A stretch of DNA of 64,000 nt from Mycobacterium haemophilum DSM 44634 (GTDB lineage: Bacteria > Actinomycetota > Actinomycetes > Mycobacteriales > Mycobacteriaceae). Shown in pieces: positions 7,380 through 15,659 of this stretch. Under the pieces are notes generated by a model. The model searched no databases. It saw only the letters and a list, made by a program, of their open reading frames with translations, and was not told the DNA's origin. Made by a program: the position numbers and the translations under genes. The first letter of the stretch is position 1. Every line of letters starts with the position of its first letter. The stretch spans positions 1,596,687 to 1,660,686 of the forward strand of contig NZ_CP011883.2 in assembly GCF_000340435.2 (NCBI RefSeq). Reading direction: 5' to 3'.

Positions 7380-8324
7380 ATGACGAAGGGTGATATCGCG
7401 GTGTTTCTCGCCCTATGCGCCGCGTTCGCATCCGCGCTCGGCAATGTGGTCCGCCAGCGGTCTGCCCAGGAGATTACCGACAAACAGGTCGGTCACCTTG
7501 AGCTCTTCCGCTTGTCGGTGCGCGACGGCCGGTGGTGGCTGGGCGCCGGCGGGGCGATCGGCAATTACGCATTGCAGGCAGCAGCGCTAGCGCTGGGGTC
7601 GGTGATGCTGGTGACGGCGCTGCAGGTGACGGCGTTGCTGTTTGCGTTGCCGATCTACGCCCGTCTGACCCGACGCCCGGTGACCCGCTGGGAGTGGACC
7701 TGGGCGGTGCTGCTGGCCGGTGCGTTGGCGGTGGTCGTGACGGTCGGGGACCCGGGTGCCGGTGCCGCGCGGGCCTCGGTGGAAACCTGGATCGTGGTGG
7801 CCCTGGTTATGGGGCCAACCTTGGTGTGCTGCGTGCTCGGTGCGCGGATCTGGTCTGGCGCGGTGGCCGCGGTGCTGCTGGCCGTGGTCGCCGGATCGTC
7901 GCTGGCCTTGTTTGCGGTGCTGACCAAAGCGGTTGTCGAGGTGGTCGGAGGCGGGGTCGGCGCGCTGTTACGCGCGCCGGAGTTCTATGCGTGGATTGCG
8001 GCGGCGCTGGCGGGGATGATCTTTCAGCAGTCGTCATTCCGTGCCGGTTCGCTGACCGCCTCATTGCCGACATCGGTCGTGGCCAAACCGTTGGTCGGAT
8101 CGGTGCTGGGCATCGTCGTGCTCGGCGAGACGTTGGACACTCGCGGGCCACGTGCGTTGGTGCTGGTCGCGGGGGTATTGCTGGTGATCATCGCGACCGT
8201 GGCGTTGGCTCATGGCGAGGCCGAATCCATGTCGAAGAAGGTGGCTGAGAAGCTCTCTAGAAAAGCGTCGGGAGACGTGACCGTGGGGGCGAGGGGAAAA
8301 TCACCCACCGGGGTGGCGCATTAG
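7380..8324 (+). CDS. DMT/EamA-like integral membrane protein, copy 2
   Basis: The 314-residue paralogue of the 5925 gene is closer to M. tuberculosis Rv2729c: it opens MTKGDIAVFLALCAAFASA and has QRSAQEITDKQVGHLELFR, FALPIYARLTRRPVTRWEW and the ten-helix pattern typical of DMT transporters. The start ATG 7380 is preceded by GGGGGAGGAGG. The C-terminal tail is basic (SKKVAEKLSRKASGD). Substrate and physiological role are unknown. Tandem duplication with a dead copy between the two live ones shows repeated amplification at this spot. Confidence 0.88.
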   Translation: MTKGDIAVFLALCAAFASALGNVVRQRSAQEITDKQVGHLELFRLSVRDGRWWLGAGGAIGNYALQAAALALGSVMLVTALQVTALLFALPIYARLTRRPVTRWEWTWAVLLAGALAVVVTVGDPGAGAARASVETWIVVALVMGPTLVCCVLGARIWSGAVAAVLLAVVAGSSLALFAVLTKAVVEVVGGGVGALLRAPEFYAWIAAALAGMIFQQSSFRAGSLTASLPTSVVAKPLVGSVLGIVVLGETLDTRGPRALVLVAGVLLVIIATVALAHGEAESMSKKVAEKLSRKASGDVTVGARGKSPTGVAH

Positions 8325-8390
8325 AGCTTCGGTCTGGGCCTCGGGCCAACGCCGTCGGTCCGTCGCATCGCCGAGACGTTAGTTTGGGGT

Positions 8391-9089
8391 GTGCTGAGCG
8401 CTATCGCGATCGTTCCGTCCGCGCCGGTGCTTGTTCCCGAGCTCACCGGAACGGCCGCCGCCGAAGTGGCCGACCTCGGGACGGCGGTGCTGGCGGCGGC
8501 CGCCTGCTTACCCCCGCGCTGGATCGTTGTCGGGACAGGTCGCGCGGACGACGTGGTGGGCCCCGGCGGCGGCCCGGGCACTTTCGCGGGCTTCGGCGCC
8601 GACGTGCGGGTTCGGCTGTCACCGCAGGCCGGTGGCGAGGCTGAGTTGCCGGTTGAATTCCCGGTGTGTGTACTGCTCGCCGCCTGGGTGCGGGGCCAGG
8701 CCCAGCCGGACGCCAGTGCGCAGGTGCGGGTGTATTGCGGCGACCACGATCCCGACATTGCGCTGGCTCGTGGCAGACAATTGCGCGTCGAGATTGACCA
8801 GGCGTCCGATCCGATCGGGGTGTTGGTCGTCGCTGACGGCGCTACCACCCTGACGTCGAGTGCTCCCGGCGGCTATGACCCTGGTGCCGCCGATGCCCAG
8901 CTGGCCCTCGACGACGCGCTGGCAAGCGGCGACATCGCGGCCTTGACCCGGTTGCCCCGTCAGATCCCGGGCCGGGTGGCATTTCAGGTGCTGGCCGGTC
9001 TGATCGAGCCAGGGCCGCGATTGGCCAAGGAGCTGTACCGGGGAGCACCCTACGGTGTGGGGTATTTCGCTGGTGTCTGGCAGCCATGA
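8391..9089 (+). CDS. LigB-like (class III extradiol dioxygenase fold) protein
   Basis: This is the conserved Ala-rich 232-residue protein encoded just before miaA in mycobacteria (Rv2728c-like). It begins MLSAIAIVPSAPVLVPELTG, the strand-plus-proline opening typical of the LigB/MEMO fold, and ends with a glycine/tyrosine-rich segment (YRGAPYGVGYFAGVW). No complete set of iron-binding His residues is evident, so enzymatic activity is doubtful. The assignment to the fold is from family annotation as I recall it. GTG 8391 is the start; the stop overlaps miaA by ATGA, implying co-translation. Confidence 0.82.
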   Translation: MLSAIAIVPSAPVLVPELTGTAAAEVADLGTAVLAAAACLPPRWIVVGTGRADDVVGPGGGPGTFAGFGADVRVRLSPQAGGEAELPVEFPVCVLLAAWVRGQAQPDASAQVRVYCGDHDPDIALARGRQLRVEIDQASDPIGVLVVADGATTLTSSAPGGYDPGAADAQLALDDALASGDIAALTRLPRQIPGRVAFQVLAGLIEPGPRLAKELYRGAPYGVGYFAGVWQP

Positions 9090-10021
9090 GGCCACTTGCG
9101 ATTGTCGGTCCGACCGGGGCCGGCAAGTCAGCGCTGGCCCTCGACGTCGTCGAGCGGCTCAGTGGCCAGGTCAGCGCGGAGATCGTCAACGCCGACGCGA
9201 TGCAGCTCTATCGTGGTATGGACATCGGGACAGCGAAGCTGCCCGTCGCGGCGCGTCGAGGGATCCCGCACCATCAACTCGACGTCCTGGACGTCACCGA
9301 AACCGCGACAGTCGCCAGCTATCAGCGGGCCGCTGCCGCCGATATCGAGGCGATCGTGGCCCGCGGAGCGGTGCCGGTCGTGGTGGGTGGTTCGATGCTC
9401 TATGTCCAGTCGCTGCTCGACGACTGGTCGTTCCCGGGGACCGATCCGGCCGTGCGCGCGCGGTGGGAGCAGCAGCTTGCCGAGGTCGGGGTGGGCATGC
9501 TGCACGCCGAACTGGCCCGTCGTGACCCGGCGGCAGCCGCGGCAATCCTGCCCACCGACGGCCGGCGCACCGTGCGGGCACTTGAGGTGGTCGAGCTCAC
9601 CGGAAAGCCCTTCGCCGCGTCCGCGCCGCGCATCGGTGCTCCGCGGTGGGGCACCGTCATCGTCGGGTTGGATTGTGACAGAACGATTCTCAGTGAGAGA
9701 TTGGCCCAGCGCACTGACGCGATGTTCGAGCAAGGCCTGGTCGACGAGGTACGCACATTGTTAGGCTGCGGCCTGCGCGACGGGGTCACCGCCTCACGTG
9801 CGCTGGGCTACGCTCAAGTGCTCGCGGCACTTGACGCCGGCGGGGACGCCGACCATTTGGATGAGGCGCGCCAGCGGACCTACCTGGGCCATCGACGTTA
9901 CGCGCGACGGCAGCGGTCGTGGTTTCATCGAGACCACCGAGTGCACTGGCTCGACGCGGGCACGGCCGACCGTGTCGGTGTCGTCGACGACGCGTTGCGG
10001 GTGTGGCGGAACGTATCCTGA
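9086..10021 (+). CDS. miaA: tRNA dimethylallyltransferase MiaA
   Basis: MiaA transfers the dimethylallyl group from DMAPP to A37 of tRNAs reading UNN codons, producing i6A, the substrate of MiaB. The 311-residue protein has the P-loop GPTGAGKS at residues 8-15, the conserved DAMQLYRGMDIGTAKL segment, GIPHHQLDVLD, and VGGSMLYVQSLLD. The C-terminal part (GYAQVLAALD, RQRTYLGHRRYARRQRSWF) contains the tRNA-contacting helices. It overlaps the preceding gene by four bases and is followed by dapF after 72 bases. Confidence 0.96.
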   Translation: MRPLAIVGPTGAGKSALALDVVERLSGQVSAEIVNADAMQLYRGMDIGTAKLPVAARRGIPHHQLDVLDVTETATVASYQRAAAADIEAIVARGAVPVVVGGSMLYVQSLLDDWSFPGTDPAVRARWEQQLAEVGVGMLHAELARRDPAAAAAILPTDGRRTVRALEVVELTGKPFAASAPRIGAPRWGTVIVGLDCDRTILSERLAQRTDAMFEQGLVDEVRTLLGCGLRDGVTASRALGYAQVLAALDAGGDADHLDEARQRTYLGHRRYARRQRSWFHRDHRVHWLDAGTADRVGVVDDALRVWRNVS

Positions 10022-10093
10022 ATTGCCCGACTCCTTACTCGCGCCGTTCCGGCGCTCGCCGTCGTCGGGCTAACCTGATCTGGTGATCCGCAC

Positions 10094-10975
10094 ATGATCT
10101 TCGCCAAAGGCCACGGCACCCAAAACGACTTCGTGCTGCTGCCCGACGTCGAGGCTGATGTGACGCTCACCGCCGCCCGGGTGGCCGCATTGTGCGACCG
10201 TCGCCAAGGATTGGGCGCCGACGGGGTGCTGCGGGTTACCACCGCGGGTACAGCAGTGACGGCTGGTGTGCTCGAGCGCCTGCCCGACGGTGTCAGCGGC
10301 TCCGACTGGTACATGGATTACCGCAACGCTGACGGGTCGGCGGCGCAGATGTGCGGCAACGGTGTGCGGGTGTTCGCGCATTACCTGCGCGCCAGCGGCT
10401 TGGAGTCCCGCGACGAGTTCGTCGTTGGGTCACTGGCTGGCCCGCGACTGGTCACCGTGCACCACGTCGACCAGCTCAACGCTGACGTCACCGTCGACAT
10501 GGGCAAAGCAAACCGGCTGGGCAGCGGAGGGCCGGCCTTTGCGGCTACCGTCGGCGGGAGGCGATTTTCCGGCGTAGCGGTCGACGTGGGTAACCCACAC
10601 CTGGCGTGCCTGGATCCGCAGCTGAGTCTGGAAGAGCTCGCAGCTCTGGACGTGGGTGCGCCGGTGCACTTCGACCGTGCGCAGTTCCCAGACGGGGTCA
10701 ATATCGAAGTGCTCACCGCACCGGTCGGCGGAGTGGTCCAGATGCGAGTCCACGAGCGCGGGGTGGGTGAAACCCGGTCGTGCGGTACCGGAACGGTCGC
10801 GGCCGCGGTCGCCGCGCTGGCAAGTGCCGACGCCGACACCGGGACGCTCACCGTCCGGGTGCCCGGCGGCGACGTGGTGGTCACCATCACCGACGCGACC
10901 AGCTATTTGCGTGGACCGTCGGTGTTAGTGGCGCGCGGTGAGCTCGCCGACACCTGGTGGTGCTCGCTGCGATGA
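10094..10975 (+). CDS. dapF: Diaminopimelate epimerase DapF
   Basis: DapF converts LL- to meso-diaminopimelate, needed for lysine and peptidoglycan. The 293-residue protein has both catalytic cysteines: Cys87 in MCGNGVRVFAHY and Cys230 in SCGTGTVAAAVAAL. It also has DYRNADGSAAQ and the GVGETRSCGTG loop. It matches M. tuberculosis DapF (289 aa) from MIFAKGHGTQNDFVLLPDV on. ATG 10094 is the only start that preserves the N-terminal substrate motif. It lies in the miaA-dapF-hflX run on the plus strand. Confidence 0.96.
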   Translation: MIFAKGHGTQNDFVLLPDVEADVTLTAARVAALCDRRQGLGADGVLRVTTAGTAVTAGVLERLPDGVSGSDWYMDYRNADGSAAQMCGNGVRVFAHYLRASGLESRDEFVVGSLAGPRLVTVHHVDQLNADVTVDMGKANRLGSGGPAFAATVGGRRFSGVAVDVGNPHLACLDPQLSLEELAALDVGAPVHFDRAQFPDGVNIEVLTAPVGGVVQMRVHERGVGETRSCGTGTVAAAVAALASADADTGTLTVRVPGGDVVVTITDATSYLRGPSVLVARGELADTWWCSLR

Positions 10976-11024
10976 ATATTCAGATGCGCGGGCACGTGGG
11001 ACGTGCCACCATCGGATATTGGCT

Positions 11025-12479
11025 ATGACATTTCCAGATTCGCCCCAGAAGGCAGAACCGCCCAACGCGGGCACCGCAGAATCCGCACCGAGCATCGGTG
11101 AGCTGGCCCTCGAAGACCGATCGGCGCTGCGTCGGGTCGCCGGGCTGTCCACCGAACTTACCGATATTTCCGAGGTCGAGTACCGCCAGCTGCGGCTGGA
11201 GCGCGTGGTGCTGGTTGGTGTGTGGACCGAGGGCAGCGCGGCCGACAACCAGGCCAGCATGGCCGAACTTGCGGCCCTGGCCGAGACCGCTGGCTCGCAG
11301 GTGCTCGAAGGCCTTATCCAGCGCCGCGACCGTCCCGACCCGTCGACCTACATCGGCTCCGGCAAGGCGGCCGAGTTGCGTGAGGTGGTGCTGGCCACCG
11401 GCGCCGACACCGTCATCTGCGACGGTGAACTGTCCCCCGCGCAGCTGACCGCGCTGGAGAAGGCGGTAAAGGTCAAGGTGATCGACCGCACCGCGCTGAT
11501 CCTTGACATCTTCGCCCAGCACGCCGCCAGCCGGGAAGGCAAAGCGCAGGTGTCGCTGGCACAGATGGAGTACATGCTGCCGCGGCTACGCGGCTGGGGT
11601 GAGTCGATGTCACGGCAGGCCGGTGGTCGCGCCGGCGGCAGCGGCGGAGGAGTGGGCCTGCGCGGCCCCGGTGAGACCAAAATCGAGACCGACCGGCGTC
11701 GCATCAGGGAACGGATGGCCAAGCTGCGTCGGGATATCAGGGACATGAAGCAGGCCCGCGACACCCAGCGCAGCCGCCGGCTGCACAGTGGCGTTCCGTC
11801 GATCGCCATCGTCGGCTACACCAACGCCGGCAAGTCCAGTTTGCTGAACGCGCTGACCGGGGCCGGGGTGCTGGTGCAGGACGCGTTGTTCGCCACCCTA
11901 GAACCCACCACCCGGCGCGCGGAATTCGATAACGGTCAGCCGTTTGTGCTCACCGACACCGTGGGGTTCGTTCGTCACCTGCCCACTCAGCTGGTCGAAG
12001 CATTCCGTTCCACGCTGGAGGAGGTCGTTGACGCCGATCTGTTGTTGCACATCGTCGACGGCTCAGACGCCAATCCGCTGGCCCAGATCAATGCGGTTCG
12101 TCAGGTGATCTGCGAGGTTGTCGCGGATCACGGGGGCGGTGGCTCGGAGGCGCCGCATGAGCTGCTGGTGGTCAACAAGATCGACGCCGCAAGCGATCTG
12201 ATGCTGGCCAAGCTTCGCCACGGGTTGCCGGGCGCCGTGTTTATCTCCGCTCGCACCGGGGACGGTATCGACGTGTTGCGGCGACGGATAGTCGAGCTCG
12301 CCGTGGCCACCGACACCGCGGTCGACGTGGTCATCCCGTACGACCGTGGTGATCTGGTAGCTCGCCTGCACGCTAACGGGCGAGTCCAGCAGGCGGAGCA
12401 CCACTTGAACGGCACCCGGATCCGCGCCCGCGTCCCGGTGGCGCTGGCCGCAAGCCTGCAGGAGTTTTCGGCCTACTGA
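11025..12479 (+). CDS. hflX: Ribosome-associated GTPase HflX
   Basis: HflX splits stalled or hibernating 70S ribosomes. The 484-residue protein has the N-terminal HflX subdomain (YIGSGKAAEL, GELSPAQLTALEK, DRTALILDIFAQHA), the Gly-rich linker (RQAGGRAGGSGGGVGLRGPGE), and the G domain: P-loop GYTNAGKS at residues 264-271, DTVGFVRHLP (G3) and VNKID (G4). ATG 11025 (MTFPDSPQ) is preferred because it matches the M. tuberculosis N-terminus; the frame is open further upstream to 10938. Mycobacterial HflX has been linked to hypoxia and macrolide response. Confidence 0.94.
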   Translation: MTFPDSPQKAEPPNAGTAESAPSIGELALEDRSALRRVAGLSTELTDISEVEYRQLRLERVVLVGVWTEGSAADNQASMAELAALAETAGSQVLEGLIQRRDRPDPSTYIGSGKAAELREVVLATGADTVICDGELSPAQLTALEKAVKVKVIDRTALILDIFAQHAASREGKAQVSLAQMEYMLPRLRGWGESMSRQAGGRAGGSGGGVGLRGPGETKIETDRRRIRERMAKLRRDIRDMKQARDTQRSRRLHSGVPSIAIVGYTNAGKSSLLNALTGAGVLVQDALFATLEPTTRRAEFDNGQPFVLTDTVGFVRHLPTQLVEAFRSTLEEVVDADLLLHIVDGSDANPLAQINAVRQVICEVVADHGGGGSEAPHELLVVNKIDAASDLMLAKLRHGLPGAVFISARTGDGIDVLRRRIVELAVATDTAVDVVIPYDRGDLVARLHANGRVQQAEHHLNGTRIRARVPVALAASLQEFSAY

Positions 12480-12575
12480 TAGCCGTTGCCGGCCAGACGT
12501 CCGAGCTTGTAGTCGCCGTCGGTGCGCGACGCATCGCTTGGTTGGCCAGGTGGCGGGTCGGGCGGCAAGCTATCG

Positions 12576-12593
12576 ACCAACCATCCGGTTGGT
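12576..12593. promoter_or_regulatory. Perfect inverted repeat, probable TetR-type operator of fadE20
   Basis: ACCAACC at 12576-12582 and GGTTGGT at 12587-12593 are exact inverted repeats with a four-base centre, the shape of many TetR-family operators near fatty-acid genes. The run GGTATATGTT immediately after could hold a -10 element. It lies 128 bases upstream of fadE20 with no other gene between. The regulator is not in the window. Confidence 0.6.
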
Positions 12594-12635
12594 ATATGTT
12601 GGGCGGCGAAGTTTCCGTTCGTCGGAGGTCATGTT

Positions 12636-12707
12636 ATGAGCCGCGTCGACGACGATGCAGTGGGGGCACCTCCCAGCCGCGAAGCGGCGAGGGGGACGAA
12701 GCGATGA
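12636..12707 (+). CDS. Small upstream ORF, 23 aa, in fadE20 leader
   Basis: ATG 12636 is preceded at seven bases by GGAGG (12624-12628) and opens MSRVDDDAVGAPPSREAARG, ending with TGA 12705-12707. It stops 13 bases before the fadE20 ATG. Most of its codons are made of the MIRU-like repeat and its hairpin insertion. Translation of it would place ribosomes at the fadE20 start, so a leader-peptide or coupling role is possible. No family is known. Confidence 0.4.
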   Translation: MSRVDDDAVGAPPSREAARGTKR

Positions 12708-12720
12708 GGAGGAGCGGCGC
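12651..12720 (+). repeat. MIRU-like element with hairpin insertion, abutting fadE20 start
   Basis: The MIRU-type segments GACGATGCAG (12651-12660) and GAAGCGATGAGGAGGAGCGG (from 12698) flank an insertion at 12661-12697 that starts TGGGGGCACCTCCC and ends GGGGGACG, a version of the GC hairpin seen elsewhere in this window. The element ends at the base before the fadE20 ATG, and its GGAGGAG lies six bases upstream of that ATG, so it supplies the ribosome site. Confidence 0.8.
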
Positions 12721-13881
12721 ATGATCGGTGCCGTCAAGTACCAGCGCACTCTTTTCCAGCCTGAGCATGAATTGTTTCGCGAGTCCTACCGAGGCTTCCT
12801 CGATCGCCACGTCGCGCCGCACCACGGCGAATGGGAGAAGGCGAGGATCGTCGACCGTGGGGTGTGGCTCGAGGCCGGCAAGCAGGGCTTCCTCGGGATG
12901 GCGGTGCCCGAGGAGTACGGCGGCGGCGGTAACCCCGACTTCCGGTACAACACGATCATCACCGAGGAAACCAGCGCCGGGGGCTACAACGGGATCGCGT
13001 TCGGCTTACACAACGACATCGTGGCCCCGTATCTGCTGAGTCTGGCCACTGAGGAGCAAAAGCAGCGTTGGTTGCCCAAATTCTGCACTGGGGAACTGAT
13101 CAGCGCGATTGCGATGACCGAACCGGGAACCGGCAGCGACCTGCAGGGCATCAAGACCCGCGCGGTCAAGCAAGGTGATCACTACATACTCAATGGCGCA
13201 AAGACTTTCATCACCAACGGAATCAACTCAGACCTGGTGATCGTGGTGGCGCAAACCGATCCGGACAAGGGCGCGCAGGGTTTTTCGCTGCTCGTTGTCG
13301 AACGCGGCATGGAGGGCTTCGAACGCGGCCGCCATTTGGACAAAATCGGACTGATCGCGCAGGACACCGCCGAGCTGTCGTTCACCGACGTACGCGTTCC
13401 GGCAGAAAACCTGCTTGGCCAGGAGGGGATGGGATTCATCTACCTGATGCAGAACCTGCCGCAGGAGCGGATCTCGATCGCCATCATGGCAGCCTCGGTG
13501 ATGGAGAGGGTGCTGGAACAGACATTGCAATACACCAAGGAGCGCAAAGCTTTTGGCAAGCCAATAGGCAGCTTCCAGAACAGCCGGTTCGTACTGGCCG
13601 AGCTGGCGACCGAGGCCACCGTGGTGCGCATGATGGTCGACGAGTTCATTCGTCTGCACCTCGAGGAGAAGCTAACTGTGGAACAGGCCGCAATGGCGAA
13701 GTGGTATGCCAGCGAGAAGCAGCTACAACTGGTCGATCGCTGCCTTCAGCTGCACGGCGGGTACGGCTACATGCGCGAATACCCAGTCGCCCGCGCCTAT
13801 CTCGATGCCCGGGTTCAGACGATCTATGGCGGGACCACCGAGATCATGAAGGAGATCATCGGCCGGAGCCTCGGTGTCTAG
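12721..13881 (+). CDS. fadE20: Acyl-CoA dehydrogenase FadE20
   Basis: A flavin acyl-CoA dehydrogenase of 386 residues, the same length as M. tuberculosis FadE20. Visible features: MTEPGTGSDLQGIKT (flavin-binding strand), GAKTFITNGINSDLVIVVAQT, the helical domain (NLPQERISIAIMAA, YTKERKAFGKPIGSFQNSRF), CLQLHGGYGYMREYPVARAY, and the terminal IYGGTTEIMKEII. Substrate is unproven; long-chain acyl-CoA is a reasonable guess. ATG 12721 follows directly on a MIRU-like element. An upstream palindrome suggests repression by a TetR-type factor. Confidence 0.94.
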   Translation: MIGAVKYQRTLFQPEHELFRESYRGFLDRHVAPHHGEWEKARIVDRGVWLEAGKQGFLGMAVPEEYGGGGNPDFRYNTIITEETSAGGYNGIAFGLHNDIVAPYLLSLATEEQKQRWLPKFCTGELISAIAMTEPGTGSDLQGIKTRAVKQGDHYILNGAKTFITNGINSDLVIVVAQTDPDKGAQGFSLLVVERGMEGFERGRHLDKIGLIAQDTAELSFTDVRVPAENLLGQEGMGFIYLMQNLPQERISIAIMAASVMERVLEQTLQYTKERKAFGKPIGSFQNSRFVLAELATEATVVRMMVDEFIRLHLEEKLTVEQAAMAKWYASEKQLQLVDRCLQLHGGYGYMREYPVARAYLDARVQTIYGGTTEIMKEIIGRSLGV

Positions 13882-14259
13882 CGTACGTCAGTTGCCATTT
13901 CAGCTAGATGGCTAGTCTGCCGGTGCCATTGAAATGAAATACATTGTCGCGCAACGATATCTGATCGTCGGTCCCGACTTTCGTAGATAGTGGGCACACA
14001 GGTCATAGGATTGACCTCCTGGCGACCAAAGCGTAGCAGCGGGTTTGGAAGGCGCGGGTTCCTAGTTTGCAACCGCCGCATCCTCCCAACAGTCCACACA
14101 GCAAGACAACCACCGATCAGAACGACGCAATCGTCGCCGACGTCATCGACCGGACTGGGGCATCGTGGGCTAGCACCCGTGTCCTTTGGCATCACCGTCA
14201 TCGCGTAGGCTGGGACGCTGGAGTTCTTCAGTGTTCACGCCCTTCGATCTGTCGGGAGA
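13882..14259. other. Intergenic stretch without recognisable gene
   Basis: No frame in this stretch looks coding, and composition drops toward AT compared with fadE20. In M. tuberculosis the position between fadE20 and the LGFP gene carries a TerC-type gene and a small gene (Rv2723, Rv2722, from memory); neither is visible here. It may be scar sequence at the left edge of the PE/PPE island. Confidence 0.5.
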
Positions 14260-14265
14260 GTGCTA

Positions 14266-14610
14266 GTGATTGCATTTGGGTCAGGATCAGAGAGCTTGGT
14301 GGGGGATCCTCGTCTGGCAAGTGGGTCAGGTGAGGTGATAGTAGAGTCAGAGGTTCTCACAACCGCAGGCACCGATATGGTGAAGCTTGCTGACCGTGTT
14401 TCGACAGCCAAGACCCAGAAGGTCCCGGTGACTACCAAGGTTCTCCCGCCGGGAACCGATAGCGTGTCAGCTCTGTTAGCGAGATTTTTTAATACCCGCG
14501 GGCAGCAGTATCAGCTGCATACCGATCGGGGCGCCGAGATCGGCAGGGAGATCGGCCAGGGCGTGACGGCTGCCGCAAAGGCTTATGAGGACGCCGATAC
14601 GATCTTATGA
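14266..14610 (+). CDS. Divergent PE-like protein
   Basis: The 114-residue product keeps the PE-domain plan without a Pro-Glu start: a helix (VESEVLTTAGTDMVKLADRV), the turn TKVLPPGTDSVSALLARFF that mirrors the PE turn VVPAAADEVSAL, then a second helix. It ends AYEDADTIL, with Tyr107 and Asp111 giving the YxxxD/E secretion signal of type VII substrates. The closest style is the ESX-linked PE35 type. It lies 132 bases before a PPE-like gene, the usual PE/PPE pair order. GTG 14266 or GTG 14260 may start it; GGGAGAG lies upstream at 14253-14259. Confidence 0.65.
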   Translation: MIAFGSGSESLVGDPRLASGSGEVIVESEVLTTAGTDMVKLADRVSTAKTQKVPVTTKVLPPGTDSVSALLARFFNTRGQQYQLHTDRGAEIGREIGQGVTAAAKAYEDADTIL

Positions 14611-14742
14611 GAATCTGACGACTGGGCTTTGAAGAAGCTGGCACGAGCCTGAGTCATCTTAGCTATGGCTGCTCATGGGCTGCTACTGGCGAATAGATTT
14701 GCCAGCGATATGTGATATCGAGTTGGGGGGAAAGTAACTAAG

Positions 14743-15375
14743 GTGTTCAACTTCCACGCACTACGACCTGACATCAACGCTCAAAAGCTTCGTGGTCCGG
14801 GTTCTGGCCAGCTGCGGGACGTTGCACGGGCATGGCATAGTCTGGCGGACGAGTTAGCCCTGTTCGTGGACGAGTGGGTATCCAAAATCCGTACGGCGGA
14901 CCTGTATTTTCGCGGTCCGGCGGCGGGTCGGATTTCAGTCGCGGCAAACCAATACGGGCACTGGCTGACGGAACACGCCGCAGCGGCCACTAGGACCGGC
15001 GACCAGCTCGATGAAGCGGCGGCGGCCTACGACACGGCGGTCGCCACGATGGTGCCGGCGCCGACGGTGGTGGCCAACCGCCTGAAGGTCCAGACGCTGA
15101 AGTTAGGCAACCTTCTCGGGACCTTCGCCGCCGCGATTGCGCAGGAGGAAGCCGTCCACCAAGAGATGTGGACCCACAATGCGGACGTGATGACGACATA
15201 CAAGCGTGAGGTCTTCAGGATAATGGAGCAGGAAAGGCCGATTATTCCGGCGCCGATGGTAAGCCCGCATGCGGCACCGAGTCGGTTGGGGGACTTCGAC
15301 CCGTCCGAGCTGCCTGAGCCACCGAGTGGGTTACCTTTTGCCGCCCATCGGAGGGATGCGGGCGAGCGTTTTTAA
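14743..15375 (+). CDS. Divergent PPE-like protein
   Basis: The 210-residue product is little more than a PPE domain. It begins MFNFHALRPDINAQKLRGPG, matching the PPE opening with RPD in place of PPE, then the helical GQLRDVARAWHSLADEL, a YFRGPAA turn where most PPEs have WxGPSA, and helices ending LDEAAAAYDTAVATMVPAPTVVANR. MWTHNADVMTTYKREV replaces the usual MWAQDAAAM. A short Pro-rich tail follows; there is no long MPTR or SVP region. It should pair with the preceding PE-like protein and be exported by an ESX system. GTG 14743 has a GGGGGG ribosome site. Confidence 0.8.
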   Translation: MFNFHALRPDINAQKLRGPGSGQLRDVARAWHSLADELALFVDEWVSKIRTADLYFRGPAAGRISVAANQYGHWLTEHAAAATRTGDQLDEAAAAYDTAVATMVPAPTVVANRLKVQTLKLGNLLGTFAAAIAQEEAVHQEMWTHNADVMTTYKREVFRIMEQERPIIPAPMVSPHAAPSRLGDFDPSELPEPPSGLPFAAHRRDAGERF

Positions 15376-15659
15376 CTACCCGTTGGGGATATCGACGCGC
15401 ACGGTGTGACCATTTGCGCGCAACGGCAGCTGGCACCTACCAGCAACGGTTCGGCCTCTTCTCAGAGAGCGGAACTGTTTCTCTGCAAACAGTTTCGGGT
15501 CTGGCTCACGTGAGGGGGCCGGCGTGGGCCCCGCGTAGTGCTCATCGACAATAGAGGTCTCCCGGGGCTGCGCATCAGGGCGCCGTGGCCGACCACGACC
15601 GCCACGGTGGTGCCGATTAGGCCAGTGGGCACCACGTAGCGGAGCCCTAAACCAGCCCG
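15376..15659. other. Spacer between PPE-like gene and IS remnant
   Basis: No credible gene. The frames here are interrupted or shadow-like, and the right part reads into the 3' end of the decayed transposase. Confidence 0.4.
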
